The notes under the pieces: generated by a model
Seen by the model: only the letters and a program-made list of their open reading frames with translations
What the model was told of the DNA's origin: nothing
Databases searched by the model: none
Part shown: positions 27,221 through 35,715 of the stretch, one piece after another
How positions within the stretch are numbered: position 1 is the first letter of the stretch
Layout of the letters: each line of letters starts with the position of its first letter
Program-made: the position numbers and the translations under genes
Assembly: GCA_900550935.1 (NCBI GenBank)
Contig: URUD01000025.1
Coordinates: 1 to 40,840, forward strand
Direction of reading: 5' to 3'
Length of the DNA: 40,840 bases
Origin: an uncultured Roseburia sp.
GTDB lineage: Bacteria; Bacillota; Clostridia; Lachnospirales; Lachnospiraceae

Positions 27221-27249
27221 TTGACAAAGCTTTTCACGTGACCTATACT
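27221..27249 (+). promoter_or_regulatory. Promoter of the TauE/SafE-family gene
   Basis: Consensus TTGACA (27221-27226), a 17-base spacer and TATACT (27244-27249), 29 bases before the start codon. One of the best promoter matches in the window. Confidence 0.7.
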
Positions 27250-27277
27250 ACTTGAAAAAAAGAAAGGACTTTCGATT

Positions 27278-28075
27278 ATGCTCACATTTTTTGTATGCCT
27301 GCTTGCCGGACTTGGTGCCGGACTTGGAACAGGATTTGCCGGCATGAGTGCCGCCGCTGTTATCAGCCCTATGCTGATCGCATTTCTTGACATGGAACCT
27401 TATCAGGCGATAGGAATCGCACTTGCCAGTGACGTTCTGGCAAGTGCTGTTTCTGCTTACACCTATGGAAAAAATAAAAATCTGGACATCAAAAATGGGC
27501 TCGTTATGATGTTCACCGTCATGATCTTTACTTTTATTGCAAGCTATCTGGCCAGTTTTATCCCAAGCACGACAATGGGCGGATTTTCCACCTTTATGAC
27601 ACTGCTACTCGGGATCAAATTTATCGCAAAACCTGTTATGACAACCAAGGAAGCCATGGCTGCCACTGATCCGAAGAAACGTATCTTACAATCGATCGGC
27701 TGTGGCACCATCATTGGCTGTATCTGCGGTTTTGTCGGTGCCGGCGGCGGTATGATGATGCTTTTGATACTTACCACCGTTTTGGGCTATGAACTAAAAA
27801 CTGCGGTCGGTACCAGTGTTTTTATCATGACCTTTACCGCATTTACCGGTGCTGCCAGCCATTTTGCCATCGGAGGCATGCCGAACCTTACAGTACTGCT
27901 CCTCTGTGTGATCAGCACCTTGCTTTTTGCCCGGCTTGCCGCTGTGCTCGCCAATAAAGCTCCTGCAAAACTGCTCAATCAGATCACCGGTGTGATCTTA
28001 GTCGTACTCGGAGTTGCGATCATCGGTGTAAAATATGTACTTCCTATTCTATATCCGATATCCGATTTAATGTAA
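27278..28075 (+). CDS. TauE/SafE-family membrane transporter
   Basis: A 265-residue membrane protein with about eight hydrophobic segments and two repeated halves. The first half starts GLGAGLGTGFAGMSAAAVIS and the second has IGCGTIIGCICGFVGAGGGM. This internal duplication and glycine-rich signature are typical of TauE/SafE (DUF81) proteins, which export sulfite, sulfoacetate or other organic anions. The substrate is not known here. AGAAAGGA lies eight bases before the ATG. Its last 32 bases overlap the end of the convergent galactanase gene. It stands alone on its strand, divergent from jetABC. Confidence 0.85.
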   Translation: MLTFFVCLLAGLGAGLGTGFAGMSAAAVISPMLIAFLDMEPYQAIGIALASDVLASAVSAYTYGKNKNLDIKNGLVMMFTVMIFTFIASYLASFIPSTTMGGFSTFMTLLLGIKFIAKPVMTTKEAMAATDPKKRILQSIGCGTIIGCICGFVGAGGGMMMLLILTTVLGYELKTAVGTSVFIMTFTAFTGAASHFAIGGMPNLTVLLLCVISTLLFARLAAVLANKAPAKLLNQITGVILVVLGVAIIGVKYVLPILYPISDLM

Positions 28076-30131
28076 AGTCGTCTACGGTTCCCCAGCTCTT
28101 TACATTACATTTGATACGCACACCAATTTTAAGGCTGCCATCTGTGACTTTGATTCCGGAAACTTTTGGGTTCTGCCAATCAGCATAGGTGGTTACCATA
28201 AATGGTGTTTTCATTTCATCGCCACCGCTGACGGCATATAATTCCATCTCGGCATCGTCTGCCATATCACCGCCCTGTGCAAAAACGGACAACTGATAGA
28301 TACCCGGCTCTAAATCGGTAAATTCCTGTTCAATAGAAAACTCCCTATCGGAATCTCCGGACCAGAAATGGAACGCGATATCACCTGTATAGGCATCATC
28401 TGCCTTATTCTGAAAATCAGTTGGATTGTTTTCCCCAGTATAGGAAATGTTCCACATGGAAGTATCTTCCTCTTCAAAACTCGGGTTTAACACATAGTTT
28501 ACCATCTCAACTTCCACATGTGCGGTAACTTCTGTTCCATCTTCCAGCGTACCGGTCACCTCATAGCTTCCTGCTTTTTCGGTATTGATCGCTGCGATCT
28601 GTGACTCATCCCAGGTCACATCCGCCTGCTTATTTGCAGAACGGTCATTGTAAACAATCTCGATCTGCTGTGGCAGTGTAACCTCGCCACCCACATCACA
28701 GGTCACGGAAACTTCCGGGATAAAGTCTACTGCAAGTGGTGCAGTTGCACCATATTTTAAATATTTGAATACATTTAAAGAAGCAAGCGGATGTCCGGTA
28801 AAATCAAACATTGCCTGATTATCCCAGGAACAGCCTCCATAATAAAGTCCTGCATCATCCGGGTCGTAGTCTGCAGAATAGCTGCTTGCCCAGCCGCTTC
28901 CATATTTCTCCCATAAGGCAGAATTGTCGGCTGTTTTTTCACCAACCGGAATCCAGGTTCCTTCCCAGTAAAAGACACCAAGTACATCTGCTTCATTTGC
29001 TGCGGCGCAGATATCCCGGATCATCGTTGCCTGACTCTGTACAGTTGCCGCATAACCATCTACAAGGTCGTCCGTACCTTTTAAACTGTTATCAAAGCCG
29101 TCTCCATCCTCGGAGGTATAGCAATATGATGTCTCTGCAATATAAACTTTTTTCCCGTATTTCTCTTCAATATTTCTTGCAACGTTCTGCATATTTTCAT
29201 TGGTACCATCCCAGAACGGATAGTAGGACAGTCCAAACAGGTCATAATCCACGCCGGCATCTGCAAGATTTGCAGCCATCGTGTCTACTTCCTCATTATC
29301 CTCGATATTGGTATAGTGCACAGCTACCTGAATGTCTTTCTGATAGTTCTCTGCCACTTCACGGACGGCACGACTCCCCGCACGGATCAGGTTCATCACT
29401 GCACTTACGTCTTCTTCGCCCGCCATACCATTGTTGATCTCATTTCCAACCTGCACCATTCCAACGTCGATACCTGCCTCCAACATCTGTGTCAGGCTGT
29501 CTTTGGTAAAGTTATATAATGCAGTACATTTTTCTTCGACACTTAAGCCTTCCCATGCCTTTGGCGCGTGCTGACGTTTCGGGTCTGCCCAGAAATCAGA
29601 ATAATGGAAATCAACGCACACCTTCATGCCATACTGTGTCGCACGTTTTCCAAGTGTGATCGCCGTTGGCACATCATTGTTTCCACCACCGTATCCGTTA
29701 CCGTCTACATCATACGGATCATTCCATACACGCAGTCTAATGTAATTTACTCCTGACTGTGCCAGTGTCATAAAGACATCCTGCTCTTCCCCGTCATAAT
29801 TGTAATAAGTTGCTCCGCTGTTCTCGACGGAAAGCACCGCAGAGGCATCCATACCGCGAATAAAATCATCTGAGATCCCTTCGACCGGCTCAACATAAAT
29901 CTCCGCTTCCTCCGGTCCGTCCGGCAATGGAAATGTCATTTGTTCTATAACCGGTTCGGTATCCGTATCCTTTTCCGTATCTGCAACTTCCTGTACTTCT
30001 GTCGCGGTTTCTGTTTCTCCGGTTTTTGCCGTCTCTTCTGCACCCTTTGTGCCACATCCTGCCAGTGCTGTGACAGATAAGCTTACACTAATCCCAAGTG
30101 CCAGCAGCTTTTTGTAAAACTTTTTCCCCAT
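28044..30131 (-). CDS. GH53 endo-beta-1,4-galactanase lipoprotein
   Basis: A 695-residue surface lipoprotein. It has a lipobox (LAGC, Cys26) and an acidic Thr/Glu-rich linker to about residue 85. A GH53 catalytic domain (about 86-462) follows, with YIRLRVWNDPY, acid/base Glu231 in QVGNEINNG and nucleophile Glu333 in YIAETSYCY. A bacterial Ig-like domain (about 475-545) and a C-terminal beta-sandwich (about 546-690) complete it. The last domain has the layout of a galactan-binding CBM (possibly CBM61, known at the end of other GH53 enzymes). It would hydrolyse beta-1,4-galactan side chains of pectin outside the cell. No galactan transporter or beta-galactosidase is next to it. Confidence 0.9.
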   Translation of the reverse strand: MGKKFYKKLLALGISVSLSVTALAGCGTKGAEETAKTGETETATEVQEVADTEKDTDTEPVIEQMTFPLPDGPEEAEIYVEPVEGISDDFIRGMDASAVLSVENSGATYYNYDGEEQDVFMTLAQSGVNYIRLRVWNDPYDVDGNGYGGGNNDVPTAITLGKRATQYGMKVCVDFHYSDFWADPKRQHAPKAWEGLSVEEKCTALYNFTKDSLTQMLEAGIDVGMVQVGNEINNGMAGEEDVSAVMNLIRAGSRAVREVAENYQKDIQVAVHYTNIEDNEEVDTMAANLADAGVDYDLFGLSYYPFWDGTNENMQNVARNIEEKYGKKVYIAETSYCYTSEDGDGFDNSLKGTDDLVDGYAATVQSQATMIRDICAAANEADVLGVFYWEGTWIPVGEKTADNSALWEKYGSGWASSYSADYDPDDAGLYYGGCSWDNQAMFDFTGHPLASLNVFKYLKYGATAPLAVDFIPEVSVTCDVGGEVTLPQQIEIVYNDRSANKQADVTWDESQIAAINTEKAGSYEVTGTLEDGTEVTAHVEVEMVNYVLNPSFEEEDTSMWNISYTGENNPTDFQNKADDAYTGDIAFHFWSGDSDREFSIEQEFTDLEPGIYQLSVFAQGGDMADDAEMELYAVSGGDEMKTPFMVTTYADWQNPKVSGIKVTDGSLKIGVRIKCNVKSWGTVDDFTLNRISDIE

Positions 30132-30205
30132 TCTCTTTGTTTCTCCTCATTTTGATACAAAATAGATTCCGTTGCCTCTGTTTGCGCAATCGGTTGTTCA
30201 TTTTT

Positions 30206-30234
30206 ATTTTATCATAACATATTTGTGTAGTAAA
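30206..30234 (-). promoter_or_regulatory. Candidate promoter for the GH53 gene
   Basis: On the minus strand TTTACT (30234-30229), a 17-base spacer and TAAAAT (30211-30206), about 75 bases before the start codon. I looked for a CcpA (cre) site here and found no good match. Confidence 0.45.
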
Positions 30235-30257
30235 TAGACTTTTTACATATCCAATCT

Positions 30258-30305
30258 AAGACAGGGCTGTCACTTTTTGAAAAATATCATTTGCCCTGTC
30301 TTTTT
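30258..30305 (+). terminator. Terminator-like hairpin on the plus strand
   Basis: A 10-bp stem (30258-30267 with 30293-30302), a 25-base loop that can itself fold (TTTTT with AAAAA), and a T-run ending at 30305. No plus-strand gene lies directly upstream, so its purpose is unclear. It sits just upstream of the galactanase promoter and could also act as a DNA-level inverted repeat. Confidence 0.4.
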
Positions 30306-30493
30306 AACGAAAGGACAGATCACATCCTTCCAGAAACGCTTTTTAAAATTCTCGGATTTTCCTCGAAATCATAATGAGATTTTTTCCACGGGAAAGTATG
30401 ATATACAATTTGTTATAATCCAAACCGATCCATGGCAGGATATTTTAAAAACGACAGCCCCGTTACCGGATACATAATATTTTTATAGAATGA

Positions 30494-30663
30494 AGAAACC
30501 CCGGAAACATCGCTGTTCCGGGGTTTCTCCGAGGAGTTTAGTTATGAAAATGTTAATCTATATAAAGGAAATTGCGTCGAAAGAAGTCTCTGGCACACAG
30601 CCTTTATTCTATGTCGCCTTTGATTAACAACTGCCTGGGTAGATGTTGTTATCTCCTTTCGAT
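30494..30663 (-). ncRNA. Candidate structured RNA of about 170 nt
   Basis: On the minus strand a TATACT (30675-30670) would start RNA near 30663. The first ten bases (30662-30653) pair with 30586-30577 (nine pairs plus one G-U). Inside that, 30653-30645 pairs with 30631-30622 around a 13-base loop, and 30618-30614 with nearby bases pairs partly with 30600-30592. Together these form a three-way-junction-like fold. A perfect 13-bp hairpin (30528-30516 with 30506-30494) follows and could terminate it. There is no good -35 box and only a T-rich, not continuous, tail. I do not recognise a known class. Confidence 0.25.
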
Positions 30664-30706
30664 GGTTTAAGTATACGCAAAAAATATGTCCAAAATGTGT
30701 CGATTT

Positions 30707-30729
30707 AAAAAAAGAATTATAAAAATTCT
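30707..30729 (-). terminator. Weak terminator after murI
   Basis: A six-base AT-rich stem (AGAATT with AATTCT, 30729-30724 and 30718-30713) is followed on the minus strand by seven T's (30713-30707). It lies 22 bases past the murI stop. The stem is weak. Confidence 0.35.
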
Positions 30730-30750
30730 ATTTTTCCGTTTATATTTTCT

Positions 30751-31545
30751 TTAGATTTTTTTAGGATTTGGTTTATGAACCAAAAGATAACGGCTAAGTT
30801 CCAGTATTTCCGGGGTTCCAAGGCTGTTTTCAAACTTTACGTTTCCTTTTGTTTTCTCTGGTTTCAACAAGTTTTTCTCCTGTAATCTTCTTCTGGTTTC
30901 ACGAGCAGTTCCCGCTCCCCCGTCAAATACCTTCACATTTTCTCCCAGTGCGTTCTGGATCATTTCTTTCACGAGCGGATAGTGCGTACAGCCCAACACG
31001 ACTCCATCCACCGGATCGGACCGATATGCACGAAACAGTTCTTTTAAAAACTGTTCTAACTCTGCCCCATCCAGTTCCCCTCGCTCCACAAACTCCACCA
31101 GTCCCGGGCAGGGAAGTGACAGGATCTCCGCCTCTGTGCGATGCTGTTCCATCAGATGATGAAATTTTTCCTCGCGCAACGTCATCGGGGTCGCCATCAC
31201 AAGCACCCTCGGATGCTCTCCCATCTGCACTGCCGGTTTTAATGCCGGTTCGATCCCGATCACCGGAATGTCCTGATAGGTCTCCCGAAGCAGATCGATC
31301 GCCGCACTTGTCGCCGTATTGCATGCCACGACCAGTGCCTTTATGCCCTGTTCCCTTAAATATGCCGCATCTGCCATTGTCAGCTTCTGCACTTCTTCCA
31401 GTGTTTTTGTCCCGTAAGGTGCATTTTTTGAATCGCCAAAATAAATATAGTTTTCCTGCGGCATAAGTGCCACAAGTTCTCTCAAAACACTGATGCCACC
31501 CACTCCTGAATCAAATACACCGATTGCCATTTCTTTCTGTTCCAT
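30751..31545 (-). CDS. murI: Glutamate racemase
   Basis: MurI converts L-glutamate to D-glutamate for the peptidoglycan stem peptide, without cofactor. The 264-residue product has the N-terminal GVFDSGVGGISVL (Asp12), the first catalytic cysteine Cys75 in VVACNTATSAA, and the second, Cys186, in LGCTHYPLVKEM. Length and residue pair are normal. GAGGA lies about ten bases before the ATG. It lies 29 bp downstream of sbcC on the same strand and may be read with sbcDC. Confidence 0.95.
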   Translation of the reverse strand: MEQKEMAIGVFDSGVGGISVLRELVALMPQENYIYFGDSKNAPYGTKTLEEVQKLTMADAAYLREQGIKALVVACNTATSAAIDLLRETYQDIPVIGIEPALKPAVQMGEHPRVLVMATPMTLREEKFHHLMEQHRTEAEILSLPCPGLVEFVERGELDGAELEQFLKELFRAYRSDPVDGVVLGCTHYPLVKEMIQNALGENVKVFDGGAGTARETRRRLQEKNLLKPEKTKGNVKFENSLGTPEILELSRYLLVHKPNPKKI

Positions 31546-31574
31546 AACTACCTGTTCCTCGTTTCTTCCATTTC

Positions 31575-34445
31575 TCAGTTTTCCTCACTCCATGCGACTT
31601 TGCTGCCCCGCTCCGTCCTCGTGACAATGAGTTTCCGGTCGATCTGTTCTTTCAGCTCTGTTACATGAGAAATAATCCCGATCATCCTGTGATTGCCTGC
31701 CAGCTCATGCAATACTTTGATCGCCTGCGTTCTCGCCTGCATATCAAGCGAGCCAAATCCCTCGTCAATAAACATCATATCCATACGGATGGCTCCGGCA
31801 TTTCTCGCCACGATATCTGCCAGCCCGAGTGCCATGGCAAGCGCCGCCAGAAAGGACTCTCCACCGGACAGTGTCTTGATATCACGCTCACTGTCCGTGA
31901 TCAGACTGTAAACCGCCAGATCCAACCCTTCATTTGACCTTTTTCCGGTATTTCCTGTTTCCTTTAATTTTAACAGAAACTGTTCATGGCTCATAATAAG
32001 AAGACGTTTATTTGCTTCTGTTATGATCTGCTCAAAATAATGTCTCTGCACATACGTTTCGAAATCCATTTTGGCAGACTGGCTGAGCCTTCCGTTCGCT
32101 GTGTCCGAAAGACTTTTGATCACCGCATTCTGTTCCCTTAAGACAGCCCTCTTTTGCAGATAATTTTCATTTTGTTTTAACACTGCTTCATTGGTCACGC
32201 GTGCGTTATACAGGACACTGACCTGCCGCTGCAATGCTTCGATCTCATGAACAGACCTCTGTTCCTGCTCCCTCTGCGCAGACACATCTATACGCTGTTT
32301 TCCTTTGGTATCTTCTTTATATTTTTGAATGACAGTACCATTATCGTCCTGCTCTTTCTGATAATTTACACTCTGTCTTTCCAGTTCGTCAAGTTCCTGC
32401 TCTTTTATTTTCGCCTGTTCATATTCCGTCCGGTCAGAAAAATCTGCTTCACTTAAAGCCAGCGCAAACGCTTCTTCCGCGTGTTGTTCCTCTGTTTCTA
32501 ACTGTTCTTGTAAGTTTTCTTCCTGTTTCCGTTGCCCCTCTGCCTGCGTGATCTTTTTTTCTGTCACTGACTGGTTTTGCCGCTTCTCTTCGATCGCTCT
32601 GGTCTCCTCTGTCAGCATGGAACGGATCTTTTCGATCTGCTCCCTCGCCTCTGTTTCCGTATCAAAAGTAAGACCATTTCTTATGTTCCCTGCTTCTTTC
32701 TGGCAGATTTCCACATCGCGCGCCCTCTCTTTTACGGTCAGTTTTTCAATCGGCTCCGGTTCTACCTCTGGCAGCGCAGCTTCTGGCGCATACGTATCCG
32801 CTGCACAGTCTGCTTCCCATGCAAAATCAGCTTTCTGCTGCTTTAATACATGGCATTTCTCCTGGTATGCTTCCCGTTTCTGGTTTAAAAGTTCGGTTGC
32901 CCGGTCTCTTTTTTCTTCTGCGGCATTTCTTTTTTCCTTTGCCTTTTTTACATCCGCTTCACTGACAGCACCCTCCGGCAAACGCGCCGGTTTCGGATGC
33001 GACAGGGAACCGCAGACCGGACAGGGCATTCCGTCTGTAAGACTTTCTGCCATTCTGCCCGCCTGTGTGCGTATCAGTGCCTCATACATCCTGTCGTATT
33101 CGTTTTGCGCCTCCACAGTTTCCTTGTGACATGCCATCTGATTTTCCTCGCAGCCCTTTACTTCTGCCTCAAGGTTTTTACACGTCTCTTCGTTCTTTTT
33201 AATCTGCGCAAATTTCCATGCAAGCATTCGCGCGAACTGTTCTTTCGCTTGCCTGTAATGTACCTTCGCTTCCTGCTCTTTTCTTCTGGCTGCTGTCAGT
33301 TTCTCATACTCCGGCAGACTCTCCTCCAGACGATGCAGTGTGCGTTCTTCCTCTTTCTGTTTCTTCTGAAAGGCTTCTTCCTCTTCCTTTAACAGGTTTT
33401 CCATTTTCTGGTATTCTATTCGTTCCTGCAAAAGCCACTCTGACAGCCGCCTGATTTCCGCTTCGGATGCCTTTTTCTGTCTCTGTTTTTCTGACAGTTT
33501 TTCTTCTGCCACCAGCACTTTAGCTGCCCGTTTTGCAGCCGCGATCCGCTGTTTTCTTGTTTCCTCTTCCGGCTCTTTTTCCTTTAACTGCACCTGCCGC
33601 TCCAATGCCTCATCCAAACGGTCAAACAGACGGTTCTCCGTCTCCGCCTGCGTGATGATACGGCGGACTGCATCTAACGCTTCCTGTTTTTTTGCTTTCT
33701 GTTCGTTTAATTCTTTTTCCTTTGCCCGATCCCAGTTTACCAGTTCTTCCAGAGAAATAGCAGCGCGCTCTTCCTCTGACAGTTCTTCCGGGTAAATGAT
33801 CCTGCCCTGCTCCTGCGCAAATGCTCTCTCATTTTCCAAAAGCAGATCCTCCATCTCCCCTTTTTTTCGTTTCAGGGATTCCTGGATCCTCCAATAGGAC
33901 TCAGTGTGAAACAGCTTGCCAAAAATCTTTTTCCGGTCTTCGGATCTTGTATAAAGCAGTTTTAAAAATTCGCCCTGCGCGATCATGACCGTCTGCGTAA
34001 ACTGTGCCGCATCCAGCCCGACGATCTCTGAAATTTTTGCATCTGTTCCACTCTTTTTCTCCGGGAAAACCGTGCCATCCGGCATCGTAAGCTCCACTGC
34101 TCCCGCCACCTTGCGGTCTTTTAACGTGCCATTTTTTAACTGTCTTTTTACCACATACTCCGGATTTCTGCGGATCGTATACATTTTCCCGGCATAGGAA
34201 AACTGAAATATCACATAAGTTTCCACCGTATCTTTTGCATACTGGCTTCGCATCATATTGCCATCGCGCTCTCCGCCACTGGTCTGATTGTAGAGCGCGT
34301 ACATCATTGCATCAAATATCGTGGTCTTTCCTGCCCCTGTGTCTCCTGTGATCAGAAATATCCCCTGCCCCTGTTTGGAAAAATCAATGGTCGTCTCATC
34401 CGCATAGGAACCAAAGGCACTCATTGTCAGCTTCCATGGTTTCAT
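31575..34445 (-). CDS. sbcC: Exonuclease subunit SbcC
   Basis: SbcC is the SMC/Rad50-like ATPase of the SbcCD nuclease, which cleaves DNA hairpins and protein-blocked ends. The 956-residue product has an N-terminal MKPWKLTMSAFGSY and Walker A GDTGAGKT at 34-41. Long coiled coils flank a zinc hook CPVC (475-478). The C-terminal signature LSGGESFLAALAMALGLAD and Walker B MMFIDEGFGSLD complete the ATPase. Its ATG overlaps the sbcD stop by four bases (ATGA), so the subunits are translationally coupled. Length is within the Firmicute range. Confidence 0.95.
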   Translation of the reverse strand: MKPWKLTMSAFGSYADETTIDFSKQGQGIFLITGDTGAGKTTIFDAMMYALYNQTSGGERDGNMMRSQYAKDTVETYVIFQFSYAGKMYTIRRNPEYVVKRQLKNGTLKDRKVAGAVELTMPDGTVFPEKKSGTDAKISEIVGLDAAQFTQTVMIAQGEFLKLLYTRSEDRKKIFGKLFHTESYWRIQESLKRKKGEMEDLLLENERAFAQEQGRIIYPEELSEEERAAISLEELVNWDRAKEKELNEQKAKKQEALDAVRRIITQAETENRLFDRLDEALERQVQLKEKEPEEETRKQRIAAAKRAAKVLVAEEKLSEKQRQKKASEAEIRRLSEWLLQERIEYQKMENLLKEEEEAFQKKQKEEERTLHRLEESLPEYEKLTAARRKEQEAKVHYRQAKEQFARMLAWKFAQIKKNEETCKNLEAEVKGCEENQMACHKETVEAQNEYDRMYEALIRTQAGRMAESLTDGMPCPVCGSLSHPKPARLPEGAVSEADVKKAKEKRNAAEEKRDRATELLNQKREAYQEKCHVLKQQKADFAWEADCAADTYAPEAALPEVEPEPIEKLTVKERARDVEICQKEAGNIRNGLTFDTETEAREQIEKIRSMLTEETRAIEEKRQNQSVTEKKITQAEGQRKQEENLQEQLETEEQHAEEAFALALSEADFSDRTEYEQAKIKEQELDELERQSVNYQKEQDDNGTVIQKYKEDTKGKQRIDVSAQREQEQRSVHEIEALQRQVSVLYNARVTNEAVLKQNENYLQKRAVLREQNAVIKSLSDTANGRLSQSAKMDFETYVQRHYFEQIITEANKRLLIMSHEQFLLKLKETGNTGKRSNEGLDLAVYSLITDSERDIKTLSGGESFLAALAMALGLADIVARNAGAIRMDMMFIDEGFGSLDMQARTQAIKVLHELAGNHRMIGIISHVTELKEQIDRKLIVTRTERGSKVAWSEEN

Positions 34446-35605
34446 TCTTCTACTTTTCCCCCGTTTTGTTCTAACAGTACGGATCGCAAGATCTTATCCT
34501 CTTCCTCTGTCATCTCCCTCTGGTTCATTTCAAGGAAAAATGCACAGAATGCCTCATAAGGATTTAAATCTTCCACTTTCTGTTCCGTAAGTTCCATCAG
34601 TTTTCTGGTTCTCGCATTATCGATCCTGATCTCTAAGATATGATCAAATTTTTCTTCAAGCTGTTCTTTCGGCTGATATGCCTCGACCTCGTCTGTCAAT
34701 GTGATGCTGACATAATCTTCTCGCATCTCTTCGGTTGCCTGATCTAATATCGTCTCAAGGTTTCCGGTCAGTTTGCGCACTTTGCGGAGCGGCATAAGCG
34801 GAAGAGTCATGATCTCCGGTTCGCTTCCCTTTTCTTTCAGGGTCACTACCGTAACGCTTTTCTCCTCGCCCGCTTCACTGACGGAGTACGCAAGCGGGGT
34901 TCCACAGTACCGGTTTTTGGCATTTCCCATCTTCTGTGCCCTGTGGATATGCCCGAGTGCCGCATAATCAAATGGTTCCAGTGCCGCAATGTCTACATTT
35001 TCAATGCCGCCCACAACCGCAATCTCCGAATCACAGGTCTGCGGTTCTACTCCGGATGCCGTGTAAAACTGATGTGTCAGTATCACATTTCGTCTGGTCG
35101 GATCGATCTCTTCCCGCTCGATCAGTTTTTTTACCGCCATGTCATAGCCTTTGATCTCTTCTTCCATTATCCCTTTTACATACGATGGTTTCACAAAAGG
35201 AAGCAAATAAAAATCTACTTCCCCATATTCATCCTGCAGGGTAACCCGGTGGATCTTCTCCTCCTGATGCATCGGGGGCAGCCCGGCAATGTACACCTGA
35301 TGTTTTTCCAGAATACTGCTTGCAAAATCAATCCGCCTCGCGCTGTCATGATTTCCGGCGATCAGTAAAATTGGAATCTGTGGTGTGATCGTGCAGAGTG
35401 CAGACAGGAAATAATCAAACAGACTCACCGCTTCTGCGGACGGAACTGAAACATCATAAATGTCTCCTGCGATTAAGATCGCATCCGGCTGCTCGCTGCG
35501 TGCAAGCTCAACGATCTGACTTAAAATATGGCGTTGATCCTCCGCCAGACTGTAGCGATGCAGTTGTTTTCCAATATGCAGATCTGATAAATGAAAAAAT
35601 TTCAC
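34442..35605 (-). CDS. sbcD: Exonuclease subunit SbcD
   Basis: SbcD is the Mre11-like Mn-dependent nuclease partner of SbcC. The 387-residue product shows the metallophosphoesterase motifs in order: FFHLSDLHIGKQL, LIAGDIYD, LIAGNHDS, ILTHQF and YAALGHIHRAQ. It starts with GTG at 35605, eight bases after GGAGG; the translated start KFFHLSDLHIG matches the family exactly, so the rare start codon is secure. Downstream sbcC overlaps by four bases. It is divergent from the zinc-ribbon gene at 35716. Confidence 0.95.
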   Translation of the reverse strand: MKFFHLSDLHIGKQLHRYSLAEDQRHILSQIVELARSEQPDAILIAGDIYDVSVPSAEAVSLFDYFLSALCTITPQIPILLIAGNHDSARRIDFASSILEKHQVYIAGLPPMHQEEKIHRVTLQDEYGEVDFYLLPFVKPSYVKGIMEEEIKGYDMAVKKLIEREEIDPTRRNVILTHQFYTASGVEPQTCDSEIAVVGGIENVDIAALEPFDYAALGHIHRAQKMGNAKNRYCGTPLAYSVSEAGEEKSVTVVTLKEKGSEPEIMTLPLMPLRKVRKLTGNLETILDQATEEMREDYVSITLTDEVEAYQPKEQLEEKFDHILEIRIDNARTRKLMELTEQKVEDLNPYEAFCAFFLEMNQREMTEEEDKILRSVLLEQNGGKVEE

Positions 35606-35676
35606 AAAAAGCCTCCTTTCGTCTATACATTTTGCAAAACTGTAAGAAAATATTTCCTTTTCTTAACACTTCGTGC

Positions 35677-35682
35677 TATAAT
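35677..35682 (+). promoter_or_regulatory. Extended -10 promoter before the YvyF-like gene
   Basis: TGCTATAAT (hexamer 35677-35682) forms an extended -10 box. TTAACA upstream is only eight bases away, so it cannot be the -35 box. Transcription would start about 27 bases before the ATG. Confidence 0.4.
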
Positions 35683-35715
35683 AAAAAAAGAGAATTTTGT
35701 ACTGGAGGTAATCAC

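Larger units (their letters stand above)
30132..30750. other. 619-bp intergenic region with several inverted repeats
   Basis: Between the galactanase and murI genes, both on the minus strand, I find no convincing protein gene. The stretch holds the galactanase promoter, a plus-strand terminator-like hairpin (30258-30305), a perfect 13-bp inverted repeat (30494-30528), nested complementary segments between 30577 and 30662, and a weak AT-rich terminator after murI. Bases 30306-30493 are AT-rich, and apart from an isolated TATAAT at 30414 I see nothing in them. Confidence 0.6.

Noticed and set aside
30132..30240. CcpA (cre) site near the galactanase promoter
   Set aside because: The closest stretch around CCGATTG fails at both ends of the consensus.
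30277..30477. Plus-strand frame of 66 codons between the galactanase gene and murI
   Set aside because: It starts with TTG, has no ribosome site, lies on an AT-rich stretch next to a terminator-like hairpin and shows no recognisable motif.
30544..30627. 27-codon plus-strand frame with a good ribosome site (GAGGAG)
   Set aside because: Very short, no family recognised, and it overlaps the inverted repeats that better fit a structured RNA on the other strand. Kept only as an alternative in the findings.
35398..35715. 106-codon N-terminal extension of the zinc-ribbon gene
   Set aside because: It runs antisense to sbcD and across a promoter. The ATG at 35716 has a proper GGAGG site.
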